A stretch of 64,000 nucleotides of DNA, taken from NCBI RefSeq assembly GCF_019933235.1, contig NZ_CP082945.1, positions 3,720,001-3,784,000 on the forward strand, in the 5' to 3' direction. The stretch is from Streptomyces angustmyceticus. Lineage in GTDB: Bacteria; Actinomycetota; Actinomycetes; Streptomycetales; Streptomycetaceae. Shown in pieces: positions 51,638-59,757 of the stretch (the stretch's first letter is position 1; every line of letters starts with the position of its first letter). The notes under the pieces were generated by a model. It had not been told where the DNA came from, ran no database searches, and worked only from the letters and a program-made list of their open reading frames with translations. The translations under genes and the position numbers were made by a program.

Positions 51638-51766
51638 AGTCGGAACTCCTCGTCAGCATGGGCGGCGGTCCAGCCCTCGGTCACACCCCGTGCGGGATTT
51701 CGCCATGTGGGGTTCCCGGCGACATATCGGACTATTCACACCAGACGGGATATTCACCAGCCAGCA

Positions 51767-51794
51767 GGACCCCGCAGGAGGCTCTGCGGGGTCC
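51767..51794 (-). terminator. Stem-loop, possible terminator of geosmin synthase gene
   Basis: 11-bp perfect stem GGACCCCGCAG / CTGCGGGGTCC with a 6-nt loop, in the 365-bp gap between the geosmin synthase stop and the secreted-protein gene. The rest of this gap has no gene; a 15-bp direct repeat GCGGGAAGGCGGGGC occurs at about 51823-51855. Confidence 0.6.
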
Positions 51795-52002
51795 GAGACC
51801 GCTGTTCGGGGGACGGCGGGGCGGCGGGAAGGCGGGGCAGCGGGAAGGCGGGGCGACCGGACACCGACGGGCGGTCAGTACCGTTCCGGTGGCGCGGTGG
51901 TGGCGGCACGTCAGCCTCTTTCCGGGGCCCGGACGCCGCCCAGCCGACGGAGCGGCGGTCCGGCCCGCCCGGCCCGCCCCGGCCCCCGTCCCGTACCCGC
52001 GC

Positions 52003-54261
52003 TCAGCCCGCCCCCGTACCCGTCCCCGCGACCGCGACCGACGACCGGAAGAGATGCGCCGCCGACGTCCCCAGTCCGGTCGGCGTGCCCGGCCACCCCG
52101 GGGAGCCGGCCGGGTGACGCAGTTCGGGCTCGGTGTAGCGCAGGCAGTCGCGGTGCCAGGTGAGGATGCCGGCGAGCCAGTTCCGCAGCTCGCGGACATG
52201 GTCGTCGAGCGCCTCGCGGGCCTCCGGCCCCAGCTCGAAGTCGTCGCAGACGACCGGGAGTTCGTGGGCGGCGACGTGCTGGAACTCCTCCAGGCGCGAG
52301 GTCATGAGGTCATGGACGATGTGCAGCGCGGTCGGGTAGTCGCAGTCGAAGAAGTTCTGGACGACCAGGATGCCGTTGTGGACCTCGCCCTCGTACTCGA
52401 TCTCCTTCTGGTAGGAGAAGACGTCGTTCAGCAGGCAGGCGTAGTCGGCCGCGGCGTTCTGCAGGGCGCGCAGGGTTCCGGTGCGGTACACCTCCGGCGG
52501 GATCCGCCGGCCGTGGTCGAGGCGGCTCAGGCTCATGGTGAGGTCGGAGCCGAAGGTCGCGCGGCGCATCTCGATGTAGTCGACCGGGTCGGGGATGCGG
52601 TTCAGGGCCTGGTTGTCGAGCTCCCAGAGCCAGCCGGCCGTCATGGTGTCGACGGCCTCGCGGAACGCCCCGCGCGCCTCGGGGGTCATCGGTCCCACGG
52701 TCCGCGCCCACAGGTCGGCCAGGCCGCGTTCCATCGCGTTGACCGGCTCCGGCACGGCGGCCGCGAGGTCGAGGGGCATACAGGCCGACAGCCGCGCGGT
52801 GCACGCCTTGGCCGCGGCGAGGTCGCGGGTCCGGCCGAAGACCTGGGGGTAGTAGTCGTCGGCGTAGGTGCCCCAGGCCAGCCAGGCGGCCTCCAGGTCC
52901 AGTTGCTCCGCGGTGGCGTCCGGGTGGAGGCCGGCCGCGCACAGCGCCAGGTCGTAGCGGACCATCGCGGGCTCGTCCCAGACGTCGGAGAGCGGCACGC
53001 CGGGCTGCGGGCCGAAGAAGCCCATCCGGCGCGCCCAGGCGACGACCCGGTGGCGGGCGCCTTCCAGATGCGGGCTGAGGGTGGTGGGGAACGGCAGGGA
53101 GAGGTCGGGGATGCGGGAGGGGCCGACCTTCTGGTGCGGCACATGGGTGGCGCCGCGCAGGCGGAGCGCGCCGGCCGTGGTCAGCGCGGTCCTCAGGTCC
53201 GCGGCCGAGGTGCCGAGTCCGCCGGCGGCGAAGGGCGACCAGGGCTGCGCGCCGCCGGCCGCGGACCCGCCGCCGTTCATGTAGCGGCTGGAGCGCAGGT
53301 GCCATTCATGGCCGCCGGACTGCCAGTCCTGGAGCCCCTTGGCGTACGCCAGCACGTCCGCGCAGGACTTCGGGTCCAGGCCCTTGTCCAGGAAGAGCGC
53401 GGGGAGTTCGGTGACCACGGTGTTCTCGAACTGCTGCAGCCGGGAGGTGATCAGGTCGTTGACGGCGTCGGCGGCCTCCTGGGTGGGGCAGTCCAGGAAG
53501 GTCTCCAGCACCAGCACGCCGTTGCTCAGCTCGCCCTCCTCCTCCGTCTCCCGCTGGTAGGAGAACAGGTCGTTGCGCAGGTGCACCGCGTCGGAGAAGG
53601 TGTCCCGCAGGACCCGCAGCGGGCGGGAGCCTGCGACGGCCGCGGGCACCTCCGCGCCGGCCGCGTACTCCACCAGGCCCGCCGACCAGGGCGCGCCGCC
53701 GACCTTGCGGCGCATCTCGATGTACTCGACGGGGTTGGGCACCCGGTGGATGTTGATGTTGGACAGTTCCCACAGCGACTCGTTGAGCAGGTGCTCGGTG
53801 CTCTCGGCGAACCGCCTCCGCCAGTCGGCCGACATGTGCGGCACCGTGCGGGCCCACAGGTCTGCGAGCCCCGCCTCGACGGGGTTGGCCGGCTCGGGGA
53901 CGGGCGCGGCGGGGTCCATCGGCATGAAGGCGGGCAGCCGGTCGAGGTACGCCTTGCCGCCCTTGCGGTCGAGCGTCCGCTTGAACTTCTCCAGGAAGTG
54001 GTCGTCGAAGAAGAAGACCCAGACGTACCAGTCGGTCACCAGTGAGAGCGCGTCCGCGTCGCAGTCCGGATGGGTGTAGGCGCACAGCAGGGCGTAGTCG
54101 TGCGCCGCGAGGTCCTTCTCCTCCCAGATGCCCGAGCCCTCCAGCATTCCCATCCGGCGCGCCCATGCCGTGGAGTGCGTACGGGCCGCCTCCAGGTGCG
54201 GGTTCAGCCGCGCCGGATGGGGCGTGTAGAAGGTGGGCAATTCGAATGGCTGCTGCGTCAC
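52003..54261 (-). CDS. geoA: Germacradienol/geosmin synthase
   Basis: A 752-aa bifunctional terpene cyclase. The N-terminal domain converts farnesyl diphosphate to germacradienol and germacrene D; the C-terminal domain converts germacradienol to geosmin. N-terminal metal motifs are at the expected places: DDHFLE at residues 86-91 and NDLFSYQRE at about 230-238. The C-terminal domain has DDYYP near 468 and NDVFSYQKE near 612. A Gly/Ala linker joins the halves. The GTG at 54261 gives the conserved start MTQQPFELPTFYTPHPARLN, with GAGG 8 nt upstream. Confidence 0.98.
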   Translation of the reverse strand: MTQQPFELPTFYTPHPARLNPHLEAARTHSTAWARRMGMLEGSGIWEEKDLAAHDYALLCAYTHPDCDADALSLVTDWYVWVFFFDDHFLEKFKRTLDRKGGKAYLDRLPAFMPMDPAAPVPEPANPVEAGLADLWARTVPHMSADWRRRFAESTEHLLNESLWELSNINIHRVPNPVEYIEMRRKVGGAPWSAGLVEYAAGAEVPAAVAGSRPLRVLRDTFSDAVHLRNDLFSYQRETEEEGELSNGVLVLETFLDCPTQEAADAVNDLITSRLQQFENTVVTELPALFLDKGLDPKSCADVLAYAKGLQDWQSGGHEWHLRSSRYMNGGGSAAGGAQPWSPFAAGGLGTSAADLRTALTTAGALRLRGATHVPHQKVGPSRIPDLSLPFPTTLSPHLEGARHRVVAWARRMGFFGPQPGVPLSDVWDEPAMVRYDLALCAAGLHPDATAEQLDLEAAWLAWGTYADDYYPQVFGRTRDLAAAKACTARLSACMPLDLAAAVPEPVNAMERGLADLWARTVGPMTPEARGAFREAVDTMTAGWLWELDNQALNRIPDPVDYIEMRRATFGSDLTMSLSRLDHGRRIPPEVYRTGTLRALQNAAADYACLLNDVFSYQKEIEYEGEVHNGILVVQNFFDCDYPTALHIVHDLMTSRLEEFQHVAAHELPVVCDDFELGPEAREALDDHVRELRNWLAGILTWHRDCLRYTEPELRHPAGSPGWPGTPTGLGTSAAHLFRSSVAVAGTGTGAG

Positions 54262-54417
54262 CGGTGCCGGCCTCTTCCCCTGCTGCGGAAGGAGGACGTG
54301 CCGATCCACGCCCCCCTGGACGGGGGCAGCGCTACCCCGGCGGTCGGCGGCTTAGACCTTGTGGAGGACGAGCTTCCGCCTCCGCGCCCCTTCGGTCCGG
54401 ACCGCTTCGAACAGGGC

Positions 54418-55374
54418 CTATTTGCGGCTGACTTCTGGCAGCTTTCTTTCGCCCGGGGTGGTCGTCGTTCGCTCGCCCGCGGTCGCGGTCGCGGTCGCGG
54501 TCGGGCGCTCCTCCGGGGTGTCAGTCCGACCAACCCCCGGGTCGGCCGTGGGCTCTTCCCCCGGGGCGGTCGTCCGGCCGCGCTCCCCCGTACGCAGGGC
54601 GAGTTCCGCGAGGGCCTCCGGGGCGCCGGCCTGGCCGCGGATGCCGGGGAAGGCGTTGATGTCCACGATCAGCGGCGCGCCGCCGCCGGCGTCGAGGACG
54701 TCCACGCCGTAGACGTCCAGGCCGAAGACCTCGCCGGCCCGGAGCGCGGCGCCGGTCCAGCTCGCGGGCAGCTCACCGACCGGCAGCGGCAGCGTCGGCC
54801 CGCGGCCGTCCGGGGCCAGCTCCGAGCGGCGCAGCCCGGCGAAGAGCCGCCCGTCGACCACCCACAGCTTGTGGTCCCACCCGCTGTTCGCGGTGAACTC
54901 CTGGGCCACCACCGGCTCGTCGGGCCAGTCGGCGGCCAGTTCGCGCAGGCGGGCGGCGCTGTCGGCGCGGGCCACCAGGTCATGGCGGCGGCTGAACCGG
55001 CTCTTGATCACCAGCGGGGCGGCCGGCTCCCCGGCCGCGGCCAGCCGGCCGAGCGTGTCCACCGCGGTGGTGGCGGCGAACGGCAGCCCCGCCGCGCGGG
55101 CCACCTCGGCCATCTCGACGCGGTCCTGGCACCGCGCGGTCGCCGCCGCGGAGTTGAGCACCGGGGCGCCGTGCTCCTCCAGGCGTGCGGCCAGCGCCAG
55201 CGCCCGGGGCGTGCGCGCCTTGAGGAGGTAGACGTCGGCGAGCGGGGAGGCGCCGGGGTCCGGCAGCTCGCCGCCCGGGTCGAGCCACTCGACCCGGTGC
55301 GCCGGCATCAGCAGCTCGGTGACCCGGGCCAGCAGCGGATGCCCGGGGTCCGCGGTGACCAGCCCGATCCTCAT
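54418..55374 (-). CDS. RimK-like ATP-grasp ligase (second of a pair)
   Basis: A 318-aa ATP-grasp enzyme that should form an amide or peptide bond through an acyl-phosphate. Motifs: LVIKSRFSRRHDLV (ATP-binding lysine), VAQEFTANSGWDHKLWVVDG, and YGVDVLDAGGGAPLIVDINAFPGI with the metal-binding D and N. The last 55 residues are a Thr/Glu/Pro-rich tail containing ATATATAG, encoded by a hexanucleotide repeat. Its ATG lies in the stop of the upstream ATP-grasp gene (ATGA). Substrates are unknown. Confidence 0.85.
   Translation of the reverse strand: MRIGLVTADPGHPLLARVTELLMPAHRVEWLDPGGELPDPGASPLADVYLLKARTPRALALAARLEEHGAPVLNSAAATARCQDRVEMAEVARAAGLPFAATTAVDTLGRLAAAGEPAAPLVIKSRFSRRHDLVARADSAARLRELAADWPDEPVVAQEFTANSGWDHKLWVVDGRLFAGLRRSELAPDGRGPTLPLPVGELPASWTGAALRAGEVFGLDVYGVDVLDAGGGAPLIVDINAFPGIRGQAGAPEALAELALRTGERGRTTAPGEEPTADPGVGRTDTPEERPTATATATAGERTTTTPGERKLPEVSRK
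54481..54504. repeat. Hexanucleotide repeat (GGTCGC)4
   Basis: Four copies in the 3' part of the ATP-grasp gene, encoding alternating Ala-Thr. In-frame length variation is possible. Confidence 0.8.
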
Positions 55375-56411
55375 CGGCCCCCGCCTATCGAGGCGGCGGG
55401 CCGGCCGGCGCGCGGGGCGGGAGGCGCCGGCGGGGCGGGAGGGGCGGTGAACGGGGGTGCGGAGGAGGCTGCCGTGGGGGCAGCGGTCGCGGCCGCCCCG
55501 GGGATCGCCGCCGGCTGCCCGGCCGCCGGCCGAGCCCCTGTCGCCGGGTCGGCCGCCGCCCCCGCCCCCGCGCCCGACGCCCCGTTACGGGCGAGGTCCA
55601 CGATGGCGGCGGACACCCGGGCCACGGCGTCCGGCACCTGACGGAAGCTCGGGAAGTCGTTGATGTCGACCGCCACCGGGCCGTCGGGGCCGAGCAGGAT
55701 GTCGACCCCGTAGAGGTCGAGGCCGAAGACGGTGCCGATGTCGGCGGCGATCCGGGCGATCTCGGGGGTGAGCGGCACCTGGCGTTCGCGTACGGCGTGC
55801 GCGGGGTGCAGCGGCGAGCACCGCTCGGTCGCGTACAGCTCACCGGCGACGCTGTACACCTTCAGGTCCGTACCGGAGTTGGGCACATAGGGCTGGGCGA
55901 TGAGCAGCCCGCCGTCCGGCGCTCCCGGGGCCCCGGCGCCGGCCGGCCCGGCGGGGTCCCGCAGCCGGTCCGGGGTCGCCACCAGCCGGACGGCGCGCCC
56001 TGAGCTGCCGTCCGCGGGCTTGACCACGATCGGGAACTCCGCCTCGGGTATCGCCGCGAACTCCTCGGGCCGGGCCGCCGCATACGTGACGGGGACGGGC
56101 AGCCCCGCACCGCGGGCGATCACCGCGGCGAGCGCCTTGTCGCGCACCCCGCGGATCGCCCGGACGTCGTTGACCGTGGTCAGCCCGGCGGTCGCCGCGG
56201 CCTCCAGCAGGGTCAGGCCCGGACCGCCGGAGACGGTCTTGAGGACCCAGGCATCGTGGCTGCCCGCCCGTATCGCGTCGGACAGGGATATCAGCGAGCG
56301 GCCGGGCCAGCGCACGTCCACCTGGTGTCCCCAGGCGTCGAGTTGGCGGATCACGTCCAGCGGCATGCCGTCGTGGCGGTACTGCTCCTCCACCAGGAAG
56401 CAGAGTCTCAT
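55371..56411 (-). CDS. RimK-like ATP-grasp ligase (first of a pair)
   Basis: A 346-aa ATP-grasp protein. It starts MRLCFLVEEQYRHDGMP and has TVNDVRAIRGVRDKALAAV, FPIVVKPADGSSGRAVRL (ATP-binding lysine and Gly loop), AQPYVPNSGTDLKVYSV and YGVDILLGPDGPVAVDINDFPSF (metal ligands). From residue about 280 it is a Pro/Ala-rich tail. GAGGGT precedes the ATG by 6 nt. Overlapping the second ATP-grasp gene, it suggests a two-enzyme assembly that adds residues in sequence or activates two carboxylates. It is divergent from the amidohydrolase gene. Confidence 0.87.
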   Translation of the reverse strand: MRLCFLVEEQYRHDGMPLDVIRQLDAWGHQVDVRWPGRSLISLSDAIRAGSHDAWVLKTVSGGPGLTLLEAAATAGLTTVNDVRAIRGVRDKALAAVIARGAGLPVPVTYAAARPEEFAAIPEAEFPIVVKPADGSSGRAVRLVATPDRLRDPAGPAGAGAPGAPDGGLLIAQPYVPNSGTDLKVYSVAGELYATERCSPLHPAHAVRERQVPLTPEIARIAADIGTVFGLDLYGVDILLGPDGPVAVDINDFPSFRQVPDAVARVSAAIVDLARNGASGAGAGAAADPATGARPAAGQPAAIPGAAATAAPTAASSAPPFTAPPAPPAPPAPRAGRPAASIGGGR

Positions 56412-56759
56412 CGGGGCACCCTCGTCATCGCCGCACGTCCGTCCACCGTCCGTCCGGCAGATCCATGACAGTCCAGGATCCCATGCGGGTCCCGGCGGGG
56501 GCCGTGGGCCCACGCGCCCGGCTCCGGCCCGGATTCCGGCGAGGTTACGCCACTTCGTAGGCCCCTGCCGGATGCCGTGACCAGGAGTGGGCCGGCTCTC
56601 CGCGGGACTTCCGCCACCTTGGCCGCAGCCGCAGCAAATCCCGCATGCCGGAACCCTTGTTCCAGTTCTGGCGCGGCCCTAAGGTCGGGCCACCCCGGGG
56701 ACAGGCGGCGAACGGACACCCATAACGGAGCACGGACGTACGGGAAGCAGGCGAGCGGG
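56412..56759. other. Divergent promoter region
   Basis: About 350 bp between the leftward ATP-grasp pair and the rightward amidohydrolase gene. No gene; no convincing consensus promoter or palindrome was picked out. Confidence 0.4.
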
Positions 56760-58070
56760 TTGGCGAACCAGCGGCAGGAGCGGGGCACCGGCGGCGACGG
56801 CATCCCCCCGGGCGAACGGCCGGACCGGGAGCCGAGTCCGGGGCTGAATCCGGAACCGCAACCGCAACCGGACCCGTCCCCGGAGCAACCGGCCCCGGTA
56901 AGCGGCACGGTGCGCCGGCGGGGTCTGCTGGTCGGCATGGGCCTGACCGGTGCGGGCGGGCTCCTGGGCGCGGCGGGCCTGGGCGGCGGGGAGGCGGCCG
57001 CGGCCGGCGGTCCGCACGGCAAGGGCGCGGTGCGGCCCGAACAGTTCCACGGCGGCGCGCACTTGCTCGTCCCGGAGGTGCTCCTGTTGCCGGACGGGCC
57101 GGTACGGGACCGGGCCGTCCTGGTCCGTGACGGCACGTTCCGCGCGATCGGCCCGGCCCGGCAGCTCATCGCCGCGCACCGCGACCTCCACCCGGTGCGC
57201 CTGGACGGCCACCTGCTCATGCCCGGCTTCGTGGACGCGCACCACCACCTGACCCAGAGCTTCGGCAAGGCGCGGTCCTTCGGCCGGCCGTCGGAGATCT
57301 TCAAGACCGTCTGGGAGCCGCTGGAGCACGCGCTGGACGAGGAGAGCGCCTATGTCTCGGCGAAGCTGGCCGCGCTGGAGGCCCTGCGCGGCGGCTTCAC
57401 GACGGTCGCCGACGCCGGGACCCGCGCCCCCGTGGACGTCGGGGTGGTGGCGCGGGCCACCGAGGAGGCCGGCCTGCGCTGCGTCCTGTCCGAGATCGTC
57501 TCGCACGGCGCGGACGGGCAGGCGCACCTGGGGCGGTGGGACGGCCATCCGCTGGTCCACCCCTCGCTGGCGATCGCCGTCCCCGAGGACGCGCCCGGCG
57601 AGGTCATCAAGCGGACCGCCGACCTGTGTGCCGAGGCCGGCGCGGTGCTGCAGATCCATGTGAACGAGCATCTGGCGTCGGTGGAACGCTCGTTGAAGAG
57701 CGTCGCCGCGGGCGACTCCTCGTGCGGCGCCGGCCGGATGTGGCTGGAGCACGCCACCGCGCACAGCGCCGACGCGGTCGGCCTGGGCTCGGTGACCGGC
57801 GAGATCGCGGTCGGCAAGGCCGCCGACTTCCTCGTCGTGGACCTCGATGTCCCCGAGCTCACGCCCTCCTACGACCTGCGCTGGGAACTCGTCCGCCTCG
57901 CGCACCGCGACCAGATCACCGCGGTCGTCGTGGGCGGCCGGCTCCGCCTGTGGTGCGGCCGGCCCCTGGACTGGGACGGCCCCGCGCTGGTCTCCCGGGC
58001 CGCGGAGCTGGGCCCCGAGGTCGTCCGCCGGGCCGGCCTGCACCGGGTGGAGCCGCCCCGGCCGGCGTAG
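56760..58070 (+). CDS. Tat-exported amidohydrolase, internally truncated
   Basis: A protein of about 436 aa related to TRZ/ATZ-type amidohydrolases. A Tat-like signal (VRRRGLLVGMGLTGAGG) sits after a Pro/Glu/Gln-rich stretch. The catalytic barrel begins with the metal motif MPGFVDAHHHLTQSFG and continues to LQIHVNEHLASVERSLKS. The next segment expected in the family, with another metal-binding His and the catalytic Asp (usually GTD), is absent: the chain jumps at about 57690-57725 to GDSSCGAGRMWLEHATAHSADAVGLG, the C-terminal helix region. The frame stays open. It is probably inactive or altered. The start is uncertain: TTG 56760 or GTG 56910 immediately before the RR motif. Confidence 0.65.
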   Translation: MANQRQERGTGGDGIPPGERPDREPSPGLNPEPQPQPDPSPEQPAPVSGTVRRRGLLVGMGLTGAGGLLGAAGLGGGEAAAAGGPHGKGAVRPEQFHGGAHLLVPEVLLLPDGPVRDRAVLVRDGTFRAIGPARQLIAAHRDLHPVRLDGHLLMPGFVDAHHHLTQSFGKARSFGRPSEIFKTVWEPLEHALDEESAYVSAKLAALEALRGGFTTVADAGTRAPVDVGVVARATEEAGLRCVLSEIVSHGADGQAHLGRWDGHPLVHPSLAIAVPEDAPGEVIKRTADLCAEAGAVLQIHVNEHLASVERSLKSVAAGDSSCGAGRMWLEHATAHSADAVGLGSVTGEIAVGKAADFLVVDLDVPELTPSYDLRWELVRLAHRDQITAVVVGGRLRLWCGRPLDWDGPALVSRAAELGPEVVRRAGLHRVEPPRPA

Positions 58071-58206
58071 GCCCTGCCGTCCGGAGCCGCGCGGGCCGGC
58101 CGCGCCGCACCCGGTCGGCCCCTCTCCGCCACCCGCCCGCCCTCGCTACCGTGAGGCGACCGCGACACGACGGACCGGGATGGACCGGGAAGCATCGGGA
58201 GGCCCA

Positions 58207-58737
58207 GTGACCCACAAGGCCGCGCCCTTCGACGACCTCGACCGCAAGATCGTTGCGGCGTTGATCGACAACGGCCGGGCGAGCTTCGCGGAGATCGGCG
58301 CCGCGGTCGGGCTGTCGTCCACCGCGGTGAAGCGGCGGGTGGACCGGATGCGCGAGAACAACGTGATCACGGGGTTCACCGCGACCGTCCGGCCGGCCGC
58401 CCTGGGCTGGCTGACCGAGGCGTATGTCGAGGTGTACTGCGACAGCGCGGCGCCGCCCCGGAGGCTGGCGGAGGTGGTGCGCAACCACCCGGAGATCGCC
58501 GCGGCGATGACCGTGACCGGGGGCGCCGACGCACTGCTGCACGTCCGGGCGACCGATGTCGAGCACTTCGAGGAGGTGCTCGAACGGATCAGGACCGAGC
58601 CGTTCATCCGCAAGACGATCAGCTTCATGGTGCTCTCCCACCTCCTGCCGGACAGCCCGGAGGCGGGCGCCACCCAGTCCTCGGACGCCGGCCGCCCCAC
58701 GGGCGCCCGCCCCTCCCCCGGCGGCACCGCCTCCTGA
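58207..58737 (+). CDS. Lrp/AsnC family transcriptional regulator
   Basis: A 176-aa regulator. N-terminal HTH: LDRKIVAALIDNGRASFAEIGAAVGLSSTAVKRRVDRMRENNVITGF. The C-terminal RAM domain (TEAYVEVYC, AMTVTGGADALLHVRATDVEHFEEVLERI) normally binds amino acids and forms octamers. The GTG follows GGGAGG by 4 nt. It lies directly upstream of dimethylargininase and ornithine aminotransferase genes, so arginine or ornithine is a plausible effector. Confidence 0.92.
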   Translation: MTHKAAPFDDLDRKIVAALIDNGRASFAEIGAAVGLSSTAVKRRVDRMRENNVITGFTATVRPAALGWLTEAYVEVYCDSAAPPRRLAEVVRNHPEIAAAMTVTGGADALLHVRATDVEHFEEVLERIRTEPFIRKTISFMVLSHLLPDSPEAGATQSSDAGRPTGARPSPGGTAS

Positions 58738-58791
58738 GGGGCCGGAGAGGGCCCTCGAACGCACGAATCCCGCGCGAGTGGTGCTCACGAC

Positions 58792-58821
58792 GCAGCATTC
58801 CTGCGCCATTGAGCAGCATTC
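58792..58821. promoter_or_regulatory. Direct repeat, candidate AsnC binding site
   Basis: Two copies of GCAGCATTC exactly 21 bp apart (two helical turns), immediately upstream of the -35 of the ddaH-rocD promoter. Confidence 0.5.
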
Positions 58822-58826
58822 GCCGC

Positions 58827-58856
58827 TTGTCGCCCAAAACCGTCGCTCCTTACCGT
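58827..58856 (+). promoter_or_regulatory. Candidate promoter of the dimethylargininase-rocD operon
   Basis: TTGTCG and TACCGT separated by 18 bp, 77 bp before the ATG. Confidence 0.55.
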
Positions 58857-58932
58857 GGAAGGACCACGGGTGACCGTCCGTGACAGCCGGTCGCCCCGTA
58901 CGTCCCGTGAGAAGCGAAGGGATCCTCCGCCG

Positions 58933-59757
58933 ATGAGCCGTACCGCGCGCCCCCGGCGCTATCTGGTCTGCGAGCCCAGACACTTCGACGTGCGTTATGC
59001 GATCAATCCGTGGATGAGCGCGGACGCACCGGTGGACACCGCCCTCGCGGGGCGCCAGTGGACGACGCTGATGGACGCCTACCGCGCCCACGGCCACACG
59101 GTCGAGACCGTGCCCCCGGTGGCCACGCTGCCCGACATGGTGTTCGCGGCGAACTCCGCGCTCGTCGTGGGCGGCCGGGTCTTCGGCTCGTCCTTCCACG
59201 CGCCGCAGCGCCGGCCGGAGTCCACGGAGTACGAGACCTGGTTCAAGGCCGCCGGGTACGACGTCTACCGGCCCGAGTCGCTGTGCGAGGGCGAGGGCGA
59301 CCTCGTGCCGGCCGGCCGCTACATCCTGGCGGGCACCGGCTTTCGCACCACGCCGGCCGCGCACCGCGAGGTGCAGGAGTTCTTCGGCGTCCCGACCATC
59401 GGCCTGCAGTTGGTGGACCCGTACTTCTACCACCTGGACACCGCGCTGTTCGTCCTGGAGGAGACGCCGGAGACGGGCGAGGCGAACATCGCGTACTACC
59501 CCGGGGCGTTCTCGACCGGCAGCCGCGAGGTGCTGCGGCGGCTGTTCCCGGAGGCGTTGCTCGCCACCCGCGACGACGCCATGGCCTTCGGCCTCAACTC
59601 CGTCTCCGACGGCCGCCACGTCTTCGTCGCGCCGCAGGCCACCGGCCTGATCGACCGGCTCGCCGCGCACGGCTATGTCCCCGTCCCCGTCGACCTCTCG
59701 GAGTTCCACAAGGCCGGCGGCGGCATCAAGTGCTGCACCCAGGAGATTCGCTCATGA
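58933..59757 (+). CDS. ddaH: Dimethylargininase / amidinotransferase-family hydrolase
   Basis: A 274-aa enzyme of the pentein (amidinotransferase) fold, probably releasing citrulline from N-methylated arginine or a related guanidino substrate. Motifs: CEPRHFDVRYAINPWM, PDMVFAANSALV, EGEGDLV, FRTTPAAHREV, DPYFYHLDTALFVL and the C-terminal catalytic Cys in GGGIKCCTQE. Length and motifs fit known DDAHs, but arginine deiminase or ornithine-forming activity cannot be excluded. ATG 58933 begins at the conserved region. Its stop overlaps rocD (ATGA). Confidence 0.85.
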   Translation: MSRTARPRRYLVCEPRHFDVRYAINPWMSADAPVDTALAGRQWTTLMDAYRAHGHTVETVPPVATLPDMVFAANSALVVGGRVFGSSFHAPQRRPESTEYETWFKAAGYDVYRPESLCEGEGDLVPAGRYILAGTGFRTTPAAHREVQEFFGVPTIGLQLVDPYFYHLDTALFVLEETPETGEANIAYYPGAFSTGSREVLRRLFPEALLATRDDAMAFGLNSVSDGRHVFVAPQATGLIDRLAAHGYVPVPVDLSEFHKAGGGIKCCTQEIRS

